Positions 1 to 6,743 of a stretch of 14,336 nt of DNA are shown piece by piece (the stretch's first letter is position 1; the number at the start of each line of letters is the position of its first letter). Both the position numbers and the translations under genes were made by a program. The stretch spans positions 3,499 to 17,834 of the forward strand of contig DFBL01000043.1 of the NCBI GenBank assembly GCA_002366615.1, in the 5' to 3' direction. This stretch comes from Candidatus Dojkabacteria bacterium UBA3081 (GTDB lineage: Bacteria; Patescibacteriota; Dojkabacteria; SC72). Under the pieces are notes generated by a model. The model searched no databases. It worked only from the letters and a program-made list of their open reading frames with translations, and was not told where the DNA came from.

Positions 1-2010
1 AAAGACCATGCAGGAATACAAACAGAGACCTCTTTTACAAAGGTACTGAAAGAGATAGGTATAGATAAATGGGAGTTAGGAAGAGAGGAGTTTTTTAAAA
101 GGTGCTATGAATTTAGTCTTAAGAATGCTAAAAATGCTAGAGAACAAGAGAAGAGAATTGGTTTGTCTGCTGATTACTCTAGAGAGTACTTTACCTTAGA
201 TCCGAAATTAACAGAGATTGTGTATGAAACTTTCTATAAAATGTATGAGGAAGGGTTGATATATAGGGATAAAAGAATTATTAATTACTGTCCAAATTGT
301 AAAACAGCATTAGCAGATATAGATACTGAGCATGAAGAAAGAAGAGGGATATTTGCATATATTGTGTATCCATTTGTGGATAAGGAAGACCAAGCCAGAG
401 CTAATGAAAAATTTGGTGTAAAAGGTATTTCAGTAGCTACAACTAGACCTGAGACTATGCTTGGAGATAGCGCAGTAGCTGTTAATCCTGATGATGAGAG
501 ATATGCTGAATTTATAGGTAAAAATCTTCTCTTACCAATAGCTCAAAGAGAAATTCCCATAATTGCAGATAGGGATGTAGACATGGAGGTTGGTACGGGA
601 GCTGTAAAGGTAACTCCTGCACACTCTCCAGTAGATTTTGAAATAGGTAAAAGAAATGATCTGGAGGTTGTTAATGTAATTAATGAAGAGGCAAAGATGG
701 AAGGAGATATTCCTGAGAGATTTTTGGGATTGGATACCATAGAATGCTCAAAATCGTTATGTAGTGAATTAGATGACCTAGGTCTTTTAACCGATATCCA
801 AAACATCAAACATGAGGTAGCGGTATGTGAGAGGTGTAGAACAGCAGTAGAACCGTTAATATCAAATCAGTGGTATGTAGATGTACAACCTCTAGCTAAA
901 GCAGCTTTAGAGGCATTAGAAAAGGAAGAGACAGTAGTTATTCCAACTGGACAACAGAAAGCATTGGAATACTTCTTTAACAATATTCAACCTTGGTGTA
1001 TTTCTAGACAGCTATGGTGGGGACAAAGAATTCCAGTCTGGTATAGCGGGGGTAAAAAACTTTATGATTGGTTAAGGGAAAACAAAGGGAAAAGTGTAGA
1101 GGAATATATTAAAGAAACAGGAGAAAAACCCGAAGGTACTGGAGAGATATATATAGGGGAGAGGGCACCGAAAGACTCTGAAGAGTGGGAGCCAGAAACA
1201 GATATGTTTGATACTTGGTTTAGCTCAGGTCAACTTCCTTACTCTACTTTAGGAGGAGTAAAGGGAAAAGATTTTAAGAAATACTATCCTACCCAAGTCA
1301 TGGAAACTGCAAGAGATATACTATTTTGGTGGGTAGCAAGAATGATGATGATGGGAATATATTCTACAGGGAAATCTCCTTTTTCAACAGTATTTCTACA
1401 TGGTTTAATTCTTGCAGCTGATGGTTCTAAAATGTCTAAATCTAAGGGGAATGGGGTAGAACCAAGTGAGATGACATCTAAGTATGGATCGGACTCTCTA
1501 AGACTTTGGTACTTTAGTGATGCTCTTCCTGGTTCAAATGCTCCAATTAGAGAGGAAAAGATTAGAGGGAACAGAAACTTTGTTAACAAGATATGGAATG
1601 CTAGTAGATTCATATTAATGAATATTGATGAATCTGAAATAGAGAGGATTGTAAAAAGTAATGTGAAAAAGTCCGAGAAAAGAGTTAAAGAAACTAGAAA
1701 GCATGTTAAAAAAGTTCTTACATATCTAAGAAAATATCAATTTAACTTAGGAGCAGAAAGTATTAGAGAGTTCTTCTGGCATCAATTCTGTGATATATGG
1801 ATAGAGGATGTTAAGAAAGAAATACAGAAAGAGGAGATAGGGTCAACAAAGAGAGTAGAGAAACTAACAGAGCTATTGTATATCTTAAAAGAGAATTTGA
1901 AGATAATGCATCCATTTGTTCCCTTTATTACTGAATCTGTATGGCAGGAATTAGTAACCTTAGGTCTAGCTAAGGGGGTATTAATGGGGGAGCAAATCGA
2001 AGAATCCTAA
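1..2010 (+). CDS. valS: Valine--tRNA ligase, 5' end beyond the window
   Basis: Charges tRNA-Val with valine in the cytoplasm and hydrolyses mischarged threonyl-tRNA. The frame is open from base 1, so the true start and the HIGH motif lie outside; the TTG at 163 is internal. The visible part opens with DHAGIQTE, the counterpart of the ValRS HAGIAT motif. It continues with Zn-knuckle-like CPNC and CERC pairs, the CP1 editing domain (TTRPETMLGD, GTGAVKVTPAH), SRQLWWGQRIPVWY, DTWFSSG and an intact KMSKS loop at 1429-1443. The anticodon-binding helical domain follows. The protein stops about 20 residues after HPFVPFITESVWQEL, where E. coli ValRS carries roughly 200 more residues, including the C-terminal coiled-coil arm. 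The TAA overlaps the metG stop codon on the other strand. Identity is certain; whether the short C-terminus is natural is inferred. Confidence 0.96.
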   Translation, partial: KDHAGIQTETSFTKVLKEIGIDKWELGREEFFKRCYEFSLKNAKNAREQEKRIGLSADYSREYFTLDPKLTEIVYETFYKMYEEGLIYRDKRIINYCPNCKTALADIDTEHEERRGIFAYIVYPFVDKEDQARANEKFGVKGISVATTRPETMLGDSAVAVNPDDERYAEFIGKNLLLPIAQREIPIIADRDVDMEVGTGAVKVTPAHSPVDFEIGKRNDLEVVNVINEEAKMEGDIPERFLGLDTIECSKSLCSELDDLGLLTDIQNIKHEVAVCERCRTAVEPLISNQWYVDVQPLAKAALEALEKEETVVIPTGQQKALEYFFNNIQPWCISRQLWWGQRIPVWYSGGKKLYDWLRENKGKSVEEYIKETGEKPEGTGEIYIGERAPKDSEEWEPETDMFDTWFSSGQLPYSTLGGVKGKDFKKYYPTQVMETARDILFWWVARMMMMGIYSTGKSPFSTVFLHGLILAADGSKMSKSKGNGVEPSEMTSKYGSDSLRLWYFSDALPGSNAPIREEKIRGNRNFVNKIWNASRFILMNIDESEIERIVKSNVKKSEKRVKETRKHVKKVLTYLRKYQFNLGAESIREFFWHQFCDIWIEDVKKEIQKEEIGSTKRVEKLTELLYILKENLKIMHPFVPFITESVWQELVTLGLAKGVLMGEQIEES

Positions 2011-3764
2011 GGTCTTTCCTCTTCTCTATCTATTTTCTCAAAAAGAATCTTAATATCTCCCAACTTTGTTAAACTTGGAATTTCTTCTAAGTACCAGCTA
2101 TTTTCTAATTGAGAAACAACACCCTTTGTAGTTAATTCTTCGTTTGGATCATACTCATTTTTAATATTGAGCATATCCCTTAATTTGTTAGAAGCATTAG
2201 GTATAAAGGGCTTTATCAAAGTTCTTAATGCATTTACTAGCTGTATTGAGTTATATATTGTATTACTACACTCCTTAATATTCTCTTTGTACGAAACCCA
2301 TGGGGCTTTGTCATTAAAGTATTTGTTTGAAAAATCTCCGAACTTAAGTAATGCTTCGCTAGCTTTAACAAACTCACACCTCTCAATATGTTTTCCAATC
2401 TCTTTAAAAGAGGTTTCAATTTGCTCTTGTACCTCTTTTTCTATCTCTCCCTCTGGAACAGTACCACCAAATTTACTTTGGACAAAAGTTAGGGTTCTGT
2501 TTATGAAGTTTCCTAAGTTTGCAACTAGTTCGTTATTGTTACAATCTAAGAAGTCTTTCCATTCAAATTCCCTATCATGGTTTTCAGGAGCATATCTAAC
2601 AAAAAAGAACCTTATCAAATCTTCGCTGTACTTCTCTAAAAGGGAATCTGCATCTAAACTTGTACCATCTCCCTTCGACATCTTTTTACCTTTAAAAAGG
2701 AGCATTTTGTTAGAAGGTACATCGTAAGGGAGAGTTAGAGGTTCTCTTTTACTTTCTCCAGGGAGTTTATATTTATTCCATAGAGAATCATCTGTATACT
2801 TTTCACTATATGCTAATAACTCAGCGGGCCATATTATTGTATGAAAAGAGGTGTTCCCTCCTGCTATGAAGTAGAAATGCTTACATTTTGGATCTTTCCA
2901 GAACTCTTCCCACTCCTGAGGCTTACCAATCTTTTGAGCCCATTCTATTGAAGCAGAGAGATACCCAATTACAGCCTCTATCCATACGTACAACACTTTC
3001 CCTTCCCAACCTTCGACTGGAACAGAAATACCAAAATTCATATCTCTAGTTACCTCTCTTGGCTCTAGACCTTCTCTAATCCAACCTTTTGAGAATTCTC
3101 TTACCCATTTTCTCCAGTTATCACTGCTTTTATCTATCCATTTCTTTAGTTGAGGTTCTAATTTCTTTAGATCTAAGTAAAAATGCTCTGTTTCTTTAAA
3201 GACTGGCTTTGTATCTGAAAGAGTACTGTAGGGGTCTATTAAATCTTCTGGTTTTAAGAATTTCCCACACTCTGGACACTCATCACCTCGAGCGTTGGTA
3301 GCACCACACTCAGGACATATCCCTCTAACATATCTATCAGGAAGAAATCTTCCAACTTTTTCATCAAAATACTGTTTTGATTTCTGTGTATACAGATATC
3401 CTCTCTCTTTTAAAACAAGAAATACGTTATGTACTATCTCCTCATGGTTTTTAGTAGTAGTGGTACTATAGTTTTCATATATTAGGGAAAGTTTTTTAAA
3501 GGTCTGTGATATCTCCTTATGAGATTTCTTAGCCAATTCTTCAGGTGAGATACCTAACTTTTCTGCCTTGAAGAGTATTGGAGTTCCATGACTATCACTT
3601 CCAGAGACCATTAATACTTGGTTTCCCTTTAATCTGTGGTACCTAGAGAAAACATCACATGCAATATTTTGCCCTGCGAGATGTCCTAGATGGATTTTAC
3701 CACTAGCATAGGGCCATGAAACACCAATAAATATTTTTTCTGTTTTAGTTTTTTGTATGTTTAT
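2007..3764 (-). CDS. metG: Methionine--tRNA ligase with an apparent ATA start codon
   Basis: Attaches methionine to initiator and elongator tRNA-Met. The first in-frame ATG is at 3611, but the reading frame continues upstream and encodes essential MetRS sequence: FIGVSWPYASGKIHLGH (HIGH motif as HLGH) and the stretch leading to GNQVLMVSGSDSHGTP. Between the upstream in-frame TGA and this ATG there is no ATG, GTG, TTG or CTG. Candidates are ATT (3767), ATA (3764) and ATA (3758). I chose ATA at 3764 because it lies exactly 7 nt after a TGATATAAT element, as ATG does in two neighbouring genes. From there the protein has 585 residues. A four-Cys zinc knuckle lies at about 150-166 (CPEC...CPEC). 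KMSKS is KMSKG at about 361, and the FIGKD-type segment reads FIAGGN. There is no C-terminal EMAP/Trbp111 domain. Identity is very sure; the exact start is inferred. Confidence 0.93.
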   Translation of the reverse strand: MNIQKTKTEKIFIGVSWPYASGKIHLGHLAGQNIACDVFSRYHRLKGNQVLMVSGSDSHGTPILFKAEKLGISPEELAKKSHKEISQTFKKLSLIYENYSTTTTKNHEEIVHNVFLVLKERGYLYTQKSKQYFDEKVGRFLPDRYVRGICPECGATNARGDECPECGKFLKPEDLIDPYSTLSDTKPVFKETEHFYLDLKKLEPQLKKWIDKSSDNWRKWVREFSKGWIREGLEPREVTRDMNFGISVPVEGWEGKVLYVWIEAVIGYLSASIEWAQKIGKPQEWEEFWKDPKCKHFYFIAGGNTSFHTIIWPAELLAYSEKYTDDSLWNKYKLPGESKREPLTLPYDVPSNKMLLFKGKKMSKGDGTSLDADSLLEKYSEDLIRFFFVRYAPENHDREFEWKDFLDCNNNELVANLGNFINRTLTFVQSKFGGTVPEGEIEKEVQEQIETSFKEIGKHIERCEFVKASEALLKFGDFSNKYFNDKAPWVSYKENIKECSNTIYNSIQLVNALRTLIKPFIPNASNKLRDMLNIKNEYDPNEELTTKGVVSQLENSWYLEEIPSLTKLGDIKILFEKIDREEERP

Positions 3765-3771
3765 AATTACA

Positions 3772-3800
3772 ATTATATCAAAATAGATATTTCATCTCTA
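3772..3800 (-). promoter_or_regulatory. metG promoter, extended -10, leaderless geometry
   Basis: On the minus strand an extended -10 TGATATAAT occupies 3780 to 3772. TAGAGA (3800-3795) sits 17 bp upstream and matches TTGACA at four of six positions. The predicted transcription start is at or beside the ATA codon at 3764, so the mRNA would carry no leader and no Shine-Dalgarno site. Confidence 0.6.
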
Positions 3801-3805
3801 TACTA

Positions 3806-3834
3806 TGGAAACTTTTTCAAAAAGTATATATACT
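3806..3834 (+). promoter_or_regulatory. Candidate promoter of the pilN operon
   Basis: TGGAAA (3806-3811) and TATACT (3829-3834) are separated by 17 bp. They match the sigma-70 consensus at four and five of six positions respectively. Transcription would start near 3841 and leave a leader of about 20 nt before the ATG at 3862. The region is very AT-rich, so other -10-like strings such as TATTAT and TATATT are also possible. Confidence 0.4.
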
Positions 3835-3840
3835 ATTATT

Positions 3841-3856
3841 AGTAAATATATTTACT
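3841..3856. repeat. Perfect 16-bp palindrome before pilN
   Basis: AGTAAATATATTTACT is its own reverse complement. It lies at the predicted pilN transcription start and ends 5 nt before the ATG at 3862. A shorter perfect palindrome, AGTATATATACT, occupies 3823-3834 and overlaps the proposed -10. The pair could form an operator or a 5' hairpin. AT-richness raises the chance of coincidence. Confidence 0.4.
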
Positions 3857-3861
3857 GCCTG

Positions 3862-4419
3862 ATGCTAGGAAAAAAAGACGAAACAAAATCAATAAACTTT
3901 TTACAACCAGTAGGAGGTTCCGGAACTGTAATAAGGACTTCTATTAACTGGCTTGCTACTGTAGGTAAAGGATTTTTAATTGGAGTACAAATAATAGTTC
4001 TTGGAGCTTTTGCTTTCAGGTTTATTAAAGATCAGCAAAACAACGATTTAACAGATGAGATTAATAGGCAGGTAAAGATTTTAGAAAATGATACTTGGAA
4101 GCAGAATACTATTAAGTATGAGAATCTACAAAATCTATTAGGAGATGTAGAAGAGATTAAATCTACTCAAGATTTGAATTCAAATTTGATTTCTGAGATT
4201 ATTAATGGCGTACCACTTACATTGAGTGTAGAAAATATAAGTATTAACAACTCCAGAGTAGCTATTTCTCTTAAGACTATTGATTTTACAGCACTGAAAA
4301 ACTACGAGGAGTCTTTAAAGAACAATGAGTATTATGAAAATGTGAAATTTGATGTAAAAAAGAGTGGAGATGAATGGGAGGTATCTTTAAGTTTTACAGC
4401 AATCAGGGAGGTAGAATAG
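3862..4419 (+). CDS. pilN: PilN-like type IV pilus assembly protein
   Basis: Inner-membrane protein of the type IV pilus alignment complex. PilN binds cytoplasmic PilM through a short N-terminal motif and pairs with PilO outside the membrane. The 185-residue product has INFLQP at residues 11-16, matching the INLLP motif that docks on PilM. A single membrane helix follows at about 33-54, then a heptad-like helical stretch at about 55-105 and a small alpha/beta domain with alternating beta strands, as in PilN. An in-frame ATG at 3805 would add 19 residues, but it overlaps the best -35 candidate and would push the PilM motif away from the N-terminus, so 3862 is preferred. Neither start has a Shine-Dalgarno site. 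The PilO-like gene begins one base after the stop. No pilM is in the window. Confidence 0.8.
   Translation: MLGKKDETKSINFLQPVGGSGTVIRTSINWLATVGKGFLIGVQIIVLGAFAFRFIKDQQNNDLTDEINRQVKILENDTWKQNTIKYENLQNLLGDVEEIKSTQDLNSNLISEIINGVPLTLSVENISINNSRVAISLKTIDFTALKNYEESLKNNEYYENVKFDVKKSGDEWEVSLSFTAIREVE
4405..4411 (+). promoter_or_regulatory. Shine-Dalgarno site of pilO
   Basis: AGGGAGG lies 9 nt before the ATG at 4421, inside the end of pilN. It is the clearest ribosome-binding site in the window and shows that internal operon genes can use the anti-SD pathway, while operon-first genes appear leaderless. Confidence 0.7.
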
Positions 4420-4420
4420 G

Positions 4421-5041
4421 ATGGGCGCACTTGAAACTGGACAGAAGAAAGTTGAATACGTAAAGATAGTAAAGAAATCTGCGAAGAAAAAGACAGATTT
4501 GATTTTTACGGGTTTAACCTTTATTGCAGGAACTCTCCTTATTGTTTTTGCTGTTGTTCCTACTATTAAAACTGTTCAGGAGATAGATAAAGAGATAAAA
4601 AAGAAACGGGAAATATCTGTTGCTTTAAAGGACAAGTTTGAGGCTTTACAGAGTTTAGATGGTCAGTACGCTCAATATAAGGAGACTTTTGATGATATAA
4701 CGCTAATATATCCGTCTTCTGAGAATTTTAGTCTCTTTCTAGCTAATATAGATGCTGTTGTAACTAGGAATAACTTCTTGTTAAAATCTGTTGGTTTCTC
4801 AGAATATAAAGTAAGAGATTCGGAGTTTTCTTTTAATGTGTTAGAGCCGTATACTGTAAGGCTAAGCGTAGCTGGACCTAAGGTGTATTTAATAACCTTT
4901 TTAAAGGATTTAGAGGCTATGCCAATGTTTCCGGTAGTAGAGAGTCTTTCATATTCGGAAGAAGCTGATGAGGATGGTAATCTTGGGTATTCAATATCTC
5001 TTAGAATATATGGAGTTGATAATATAAACTTTTACGATTAG
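4421..5041 (+). CDS. pilO: PilO-like type IV pilus assembly protein
   Basis: Predicted partner of PilN in the inner-membrane alignment complex of the type IV pilus, linking the cytoplasmic motor platform to the outer part of the machine. The 206 residues have a basic cytoplasmic N-terminus (about 1-26), one membrane helix at about 27-48, a charged coiled-coil segment at about 50-80, and a C-terminal domain of about 120 residues with a ferredoxin-like strand/helix alternation typical of PilO. It starts one base after the pilN stop with a good SD site, so translational coupling is likely. The next gene begins 3 nt downstream. Assignment rests on topology, size and gene order, because PilO sequences are poorly conserved. 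Confidence 0.75.
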   Translation: MGALETGQKKVEYVKIVKKSAKKKTDLIFTGLTFIAGTLLIVFAVVPTIKTVQEIDKEIKKKREISVALKDKFEALQSLDGQYAQYKETFDDITLIYPSSENFSLFLANIDAVVTRNNFLLKSVGFSEYKVRDSEFSFNVLEPYTVRLSVAGPKVYLITFLKDLEAMPMFPVVESLSYSEEADEDGNLGYSISLRIYGVDNINFYD

Positions 5042-5044
5042 AGC

Positions 5045-5287
5045 ATGGAAATTTTTAGAAAATATTTTTGGGTAATACTCTTAACAGTTATGGTTGGAAT
5101 AGCTTGGGGTGGTATTTTGTTAGTATCTAATAAGACTTTTTCTACAATTAATCCAAATGCTGAGAATTACACCAAACCATTAGCTTCTAAATTTGATGAA
5201 GAGCTACTCAATTTGATTTCTGAAAAAACTAAGGATAGTTTCCCTGTTTTGCCTGAATCCTTTTTTGAATTAAATCCCGAAGATTAG
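5045..5287 (+). CDS. Small single-pass membrane protein in the pil operon
   Basis: I do not recognise this 80-residue protein. It has a short basic N-terminus, one strong membrane helix at about 8-28 ([19 protein letters not shown]), and an acidic, Pro/Glu-rich tail of about 50 residues predicted outside the membrane. The helix could be a signal anchor or a signal peptide; no lipobox Cys is visible. It begins 3 nt after pilO without a clear SD site, so it is probably translated by coupling. By position it could be a reduced third subunit of the PilN/PilO complex, a place held by the lipoprotein PilP in proteobacteria. That is only a positional inference. Its stop codon overlaps the rpoD stop codon on the other strand. 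Confidence 0.7.
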   Translation: MEIFRKYFWVILLTVMVGIAWGGILLVSNKTFSTINPNAENYTKPLASKFDEELLNLISEKTKDSFPVLPESFFELNPED

Positions 5288-6372
5288 GGAGCTATATAGT
5301 CATCTAATTTCTTCTCTGCAGACTTATCTTTTAGTTTCCTTAGGGCTTTTGCCTCTATCTGTCTGATTCTTTCTCTTGTTACTCCAAACTCTCTTCCAAC
5401 CTCTTCTAGTGTTCGTGTTACTCCATCTGTAAGCCCAAATCTTAAAGAGAGAACTCTTCTTTCTCTATCTTGAAGGGTATCTAGTATATCTTTGAGTTGA
5501 TTTTTGAGATATTCAGAAGTTGCATAATCCTCCGGAGTTTGTGACCATTCATCAGGTAATATATCTTGTAGTTTACTATCCTTTTCATCTCCAATAGGGG
5601 TTGCTAAAGAGGATGGGTTCTGTTTAATTTTCCTTATCTCAGCAATCTTCCCTATCTCAATATCCATTTCTTTTGCGATTTCTTCATCAGTAGGCTGTCT
5701 GCCAAGTCGTGTAGTTAAAGTCCCATTTACCTTATTAAATTTGTTAATAGTCTCAATCATATGTACAGGTACACGAATGGTCCTTGCCTGATCTGCTATA
5801 GCCCTAGTAATAGCCTGTCTTATCCACCAGGTAGCATACGTAGAAAATTTAAAGCCTTTGTGATAGTCAAACTTCTCGACAGCCCTCATAAGGCCAATGT
5901 TACCCTCTTGGATTAAATCAAGCAGTTCTAGGCCACTCTTACTATATTTCTTAGCTATACTAACAACCAATCTAAGATTTGCAGTTATTAATAGTTGAGT
6001 TGCCTCTTTATCCGCTTTCTCAATCCTCTTTGCTAAAATAACTTCCTCTTCAGCTGTAAGCAATGGGATTTTACCGATTTCATATAGATAGGATCTAATG
6101 GCATCTGTGGAAATAGTAGATTGTATTGTTTTAAGAATACGGATTTTAGTCTCAAGGGTTAATTCCTTTGATGTATCAACAATATCCTCCTCTGGTTCAA
6201 GAACCTCAATTTCGTTTTTTTGTAGCTTTTTAAAAATATCATCCAAAAGAACAATATCTTCTTCTATTGTAGGAAAGACTTCGAGGATATCCTCTTGAGA
6301 AAGAAAACCTTGCTCTTTCCCTTTTTTAACTAGCTCATTTATCTGTTTCTCTTTGTTTGAAATCTTTACCAT
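5284..6372 (-). CDS. rpoD: Primary RNA polymerase sigma factor (RpoD/SigA)
   Basis: Housekeeping sigma factor that directs RNA polymerase to -35/-10 promoters. The 362-residue product has all sigma-70 regions: a short region 1.1-like domain (about 8-60), region 1.2 (about 90-120), region 2 with [19 protein letters not shown] and [17 protein letters not shown] (about 128-200), region 3 (about 201-280) and region 4 with the helix-turn-helix [20 protein letters not shown] (321-340). Region 3.0 reads [11 protein letters not shown]. His204 and Glu207 match E. coli sigma-70 H455 and E458, which contact the TG of extended -10 promoters, and such promoters occur in this window. It lacks the large non-conserved insert of E. 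coli RpoD. It is not adjacent to dnaG, which lies about 7.4 kb away on the same strand. Its start is 26 bp from a divergent gene. Confidence 0.97.
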   Translation of the reverse strand: MVKISNKEKQINELVKKGKEQGFLSQEDILEVFPTIEEDIVLLDDIFKKLQKNEIEVLEPEEDIVDTSKELTLETKIRILKTIQSTISTDAIRSYLYEIGKIPLLTAEEEVILAKRIEKADKEATQLLITANLRLVVSIAKKYSKSGLELLDLIQEGNIGLMRAVEKFDYHKGFKFSTYATWWIRQAITRAIADQARTIRVPVHMIETINKFNKVNGTLTTRLGRQPTDEEIAKEMDIEIGKIAEIRKIKQNPSSLATPIGDEKDSKLQDILPDEWSQTPEDYATSEYLKNQLKDILDTLQDRERRVLSLRFGLTDGVTRTLEEVGREFGVTRERIRQIEAKALRKLKDKSAEKKLDDYIAP

Positions 6373-6378
6373 TTAGTG

Positions 6379-6384
6379 ATTATG
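6379..6384 (-). promoter_or_regulatory. -10 element of rpoD, leaderless geometry
   Basis: CATAAT on the minus strand (five of six matches to TATAAT) ends 6 nt before the rpoD ATG at 6372. No convincing -35 is visible. It overlaps by two bases the extended -10 of the divergent zinc-ribbon gene, so the two promoters cannot easily be occupied at the same time. Confidence 0.5.
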
Positions 6385-6391
6385 ATATAAT
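6383..6391 (+). promoter_or_regulatory. Extended -10 of the zinc-ribbon gene, leaderless
   Basis: TGATATAAT ends exactly 7 nt before the ATG at 6399. No -35 resembling TTGACA is seen at the usual distance, which fits an extended -10 promoter. The transcript would begin at or next to the start codon. Confidence 0.65.
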
Positions 6392-6398
6392 TTAATAT

Positions 6399-6743
6399 AT
6401 GAGAAAGTCTTTGAATAATAACAATTTAGAAAAGAAGAAAAAATTCTTCATAGAAAATATCGCTAGGTTTTGTGATAAATGTGGGCAACCTTATTCTCCA
6501 AAAGATTTAGAAATAATCCAAGACACCAATATGTCAAGTATTATACACTTCTCATGCACGAATTGTAAATCAAATCATATAGCAACCTTTATTAAACCTA
6601 TTGGAATTAGTAACAGGATGCCCATTAATACTGATTTAGAGATAGAAGAAATTGGGAAATTTGCCTCTATGAAAGAGACTTCTTTAGAGGAAATACTTGA
6701 GGTATATATGTATCTTAAAAGGAGAAAAGAGATTAAGGTCTAA
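6399..6743 (+). CDS. Small zinc-ribbon protein of unknown function
   Basis: The 114-residue protein has a basic, Asn/Lys-rich N-terminus and two CxxC pairs, CDKC at 25-28 and CTNC at 53-56, spaced as in a zinc ribbon. The segment between holds short beta-type stretches. An acidic helical C-terminal third (about 78-110) ends in basic residues. It has no signal peptide or membrane helix, so it is predicted cytoplasmic. I do not recognise the family. A role in transcription, translation or nucleic-acid binding is plausible for a free zinc ribbon but not shown. It is transcribed divergently from rpoD from a 26-bp shared region, so joint regulation with the sigma factor is possible. Its TAA directly abuts the stop codon of the convergent DUF4012 gene. 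Confidence 0.85.
   Translation: MRKSLNNNNLEKKKKFFIENIARFCDKCGQPYSPKDLEIIQDTNMSSIIHFSCTNCKSNHIATFIKPIGISNRMPINTDLEIEEIGKFASMKETSLEEILEVYMYLKRRKEIKV

Noticed and set aside
163..165. TTG as the start of valS
   Set aside because: The same frame is open to base 1 and encodes DHAGIQTE and further ValRS sequence, so the gene starts before the window.
2167..2727. 186-residue plus-strand reading frame opposite metG
   Set aside because: It is antisense to conserved MetRS sequence and has low-complexity Ser/Leu composition. Similar antisense frames opposite rpoD and the DUF4012 gene were dropped for the same reason.
3609..3611. ATG as the start of metG
   Set aside because: It would remove HLGH and the first part of the catalytic Rossmann fold, which are present in frame upstream.
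3805..3861. 19-residue N-terminal extension of PilN from the ATG at 3805
   Set aside because: It has no SD site, overlaps the best -35 candidate and moves the INFLQP PilM-binding motif away from the N-terminus. It cannot be fully excluded.
5285..5312. ATTAG/CTAAT inverted repeat as a terminator between the pil operon and rpoD
   Set aside because: The stem is only 5 bp, AT-rich, has a long loop and no U-tract.
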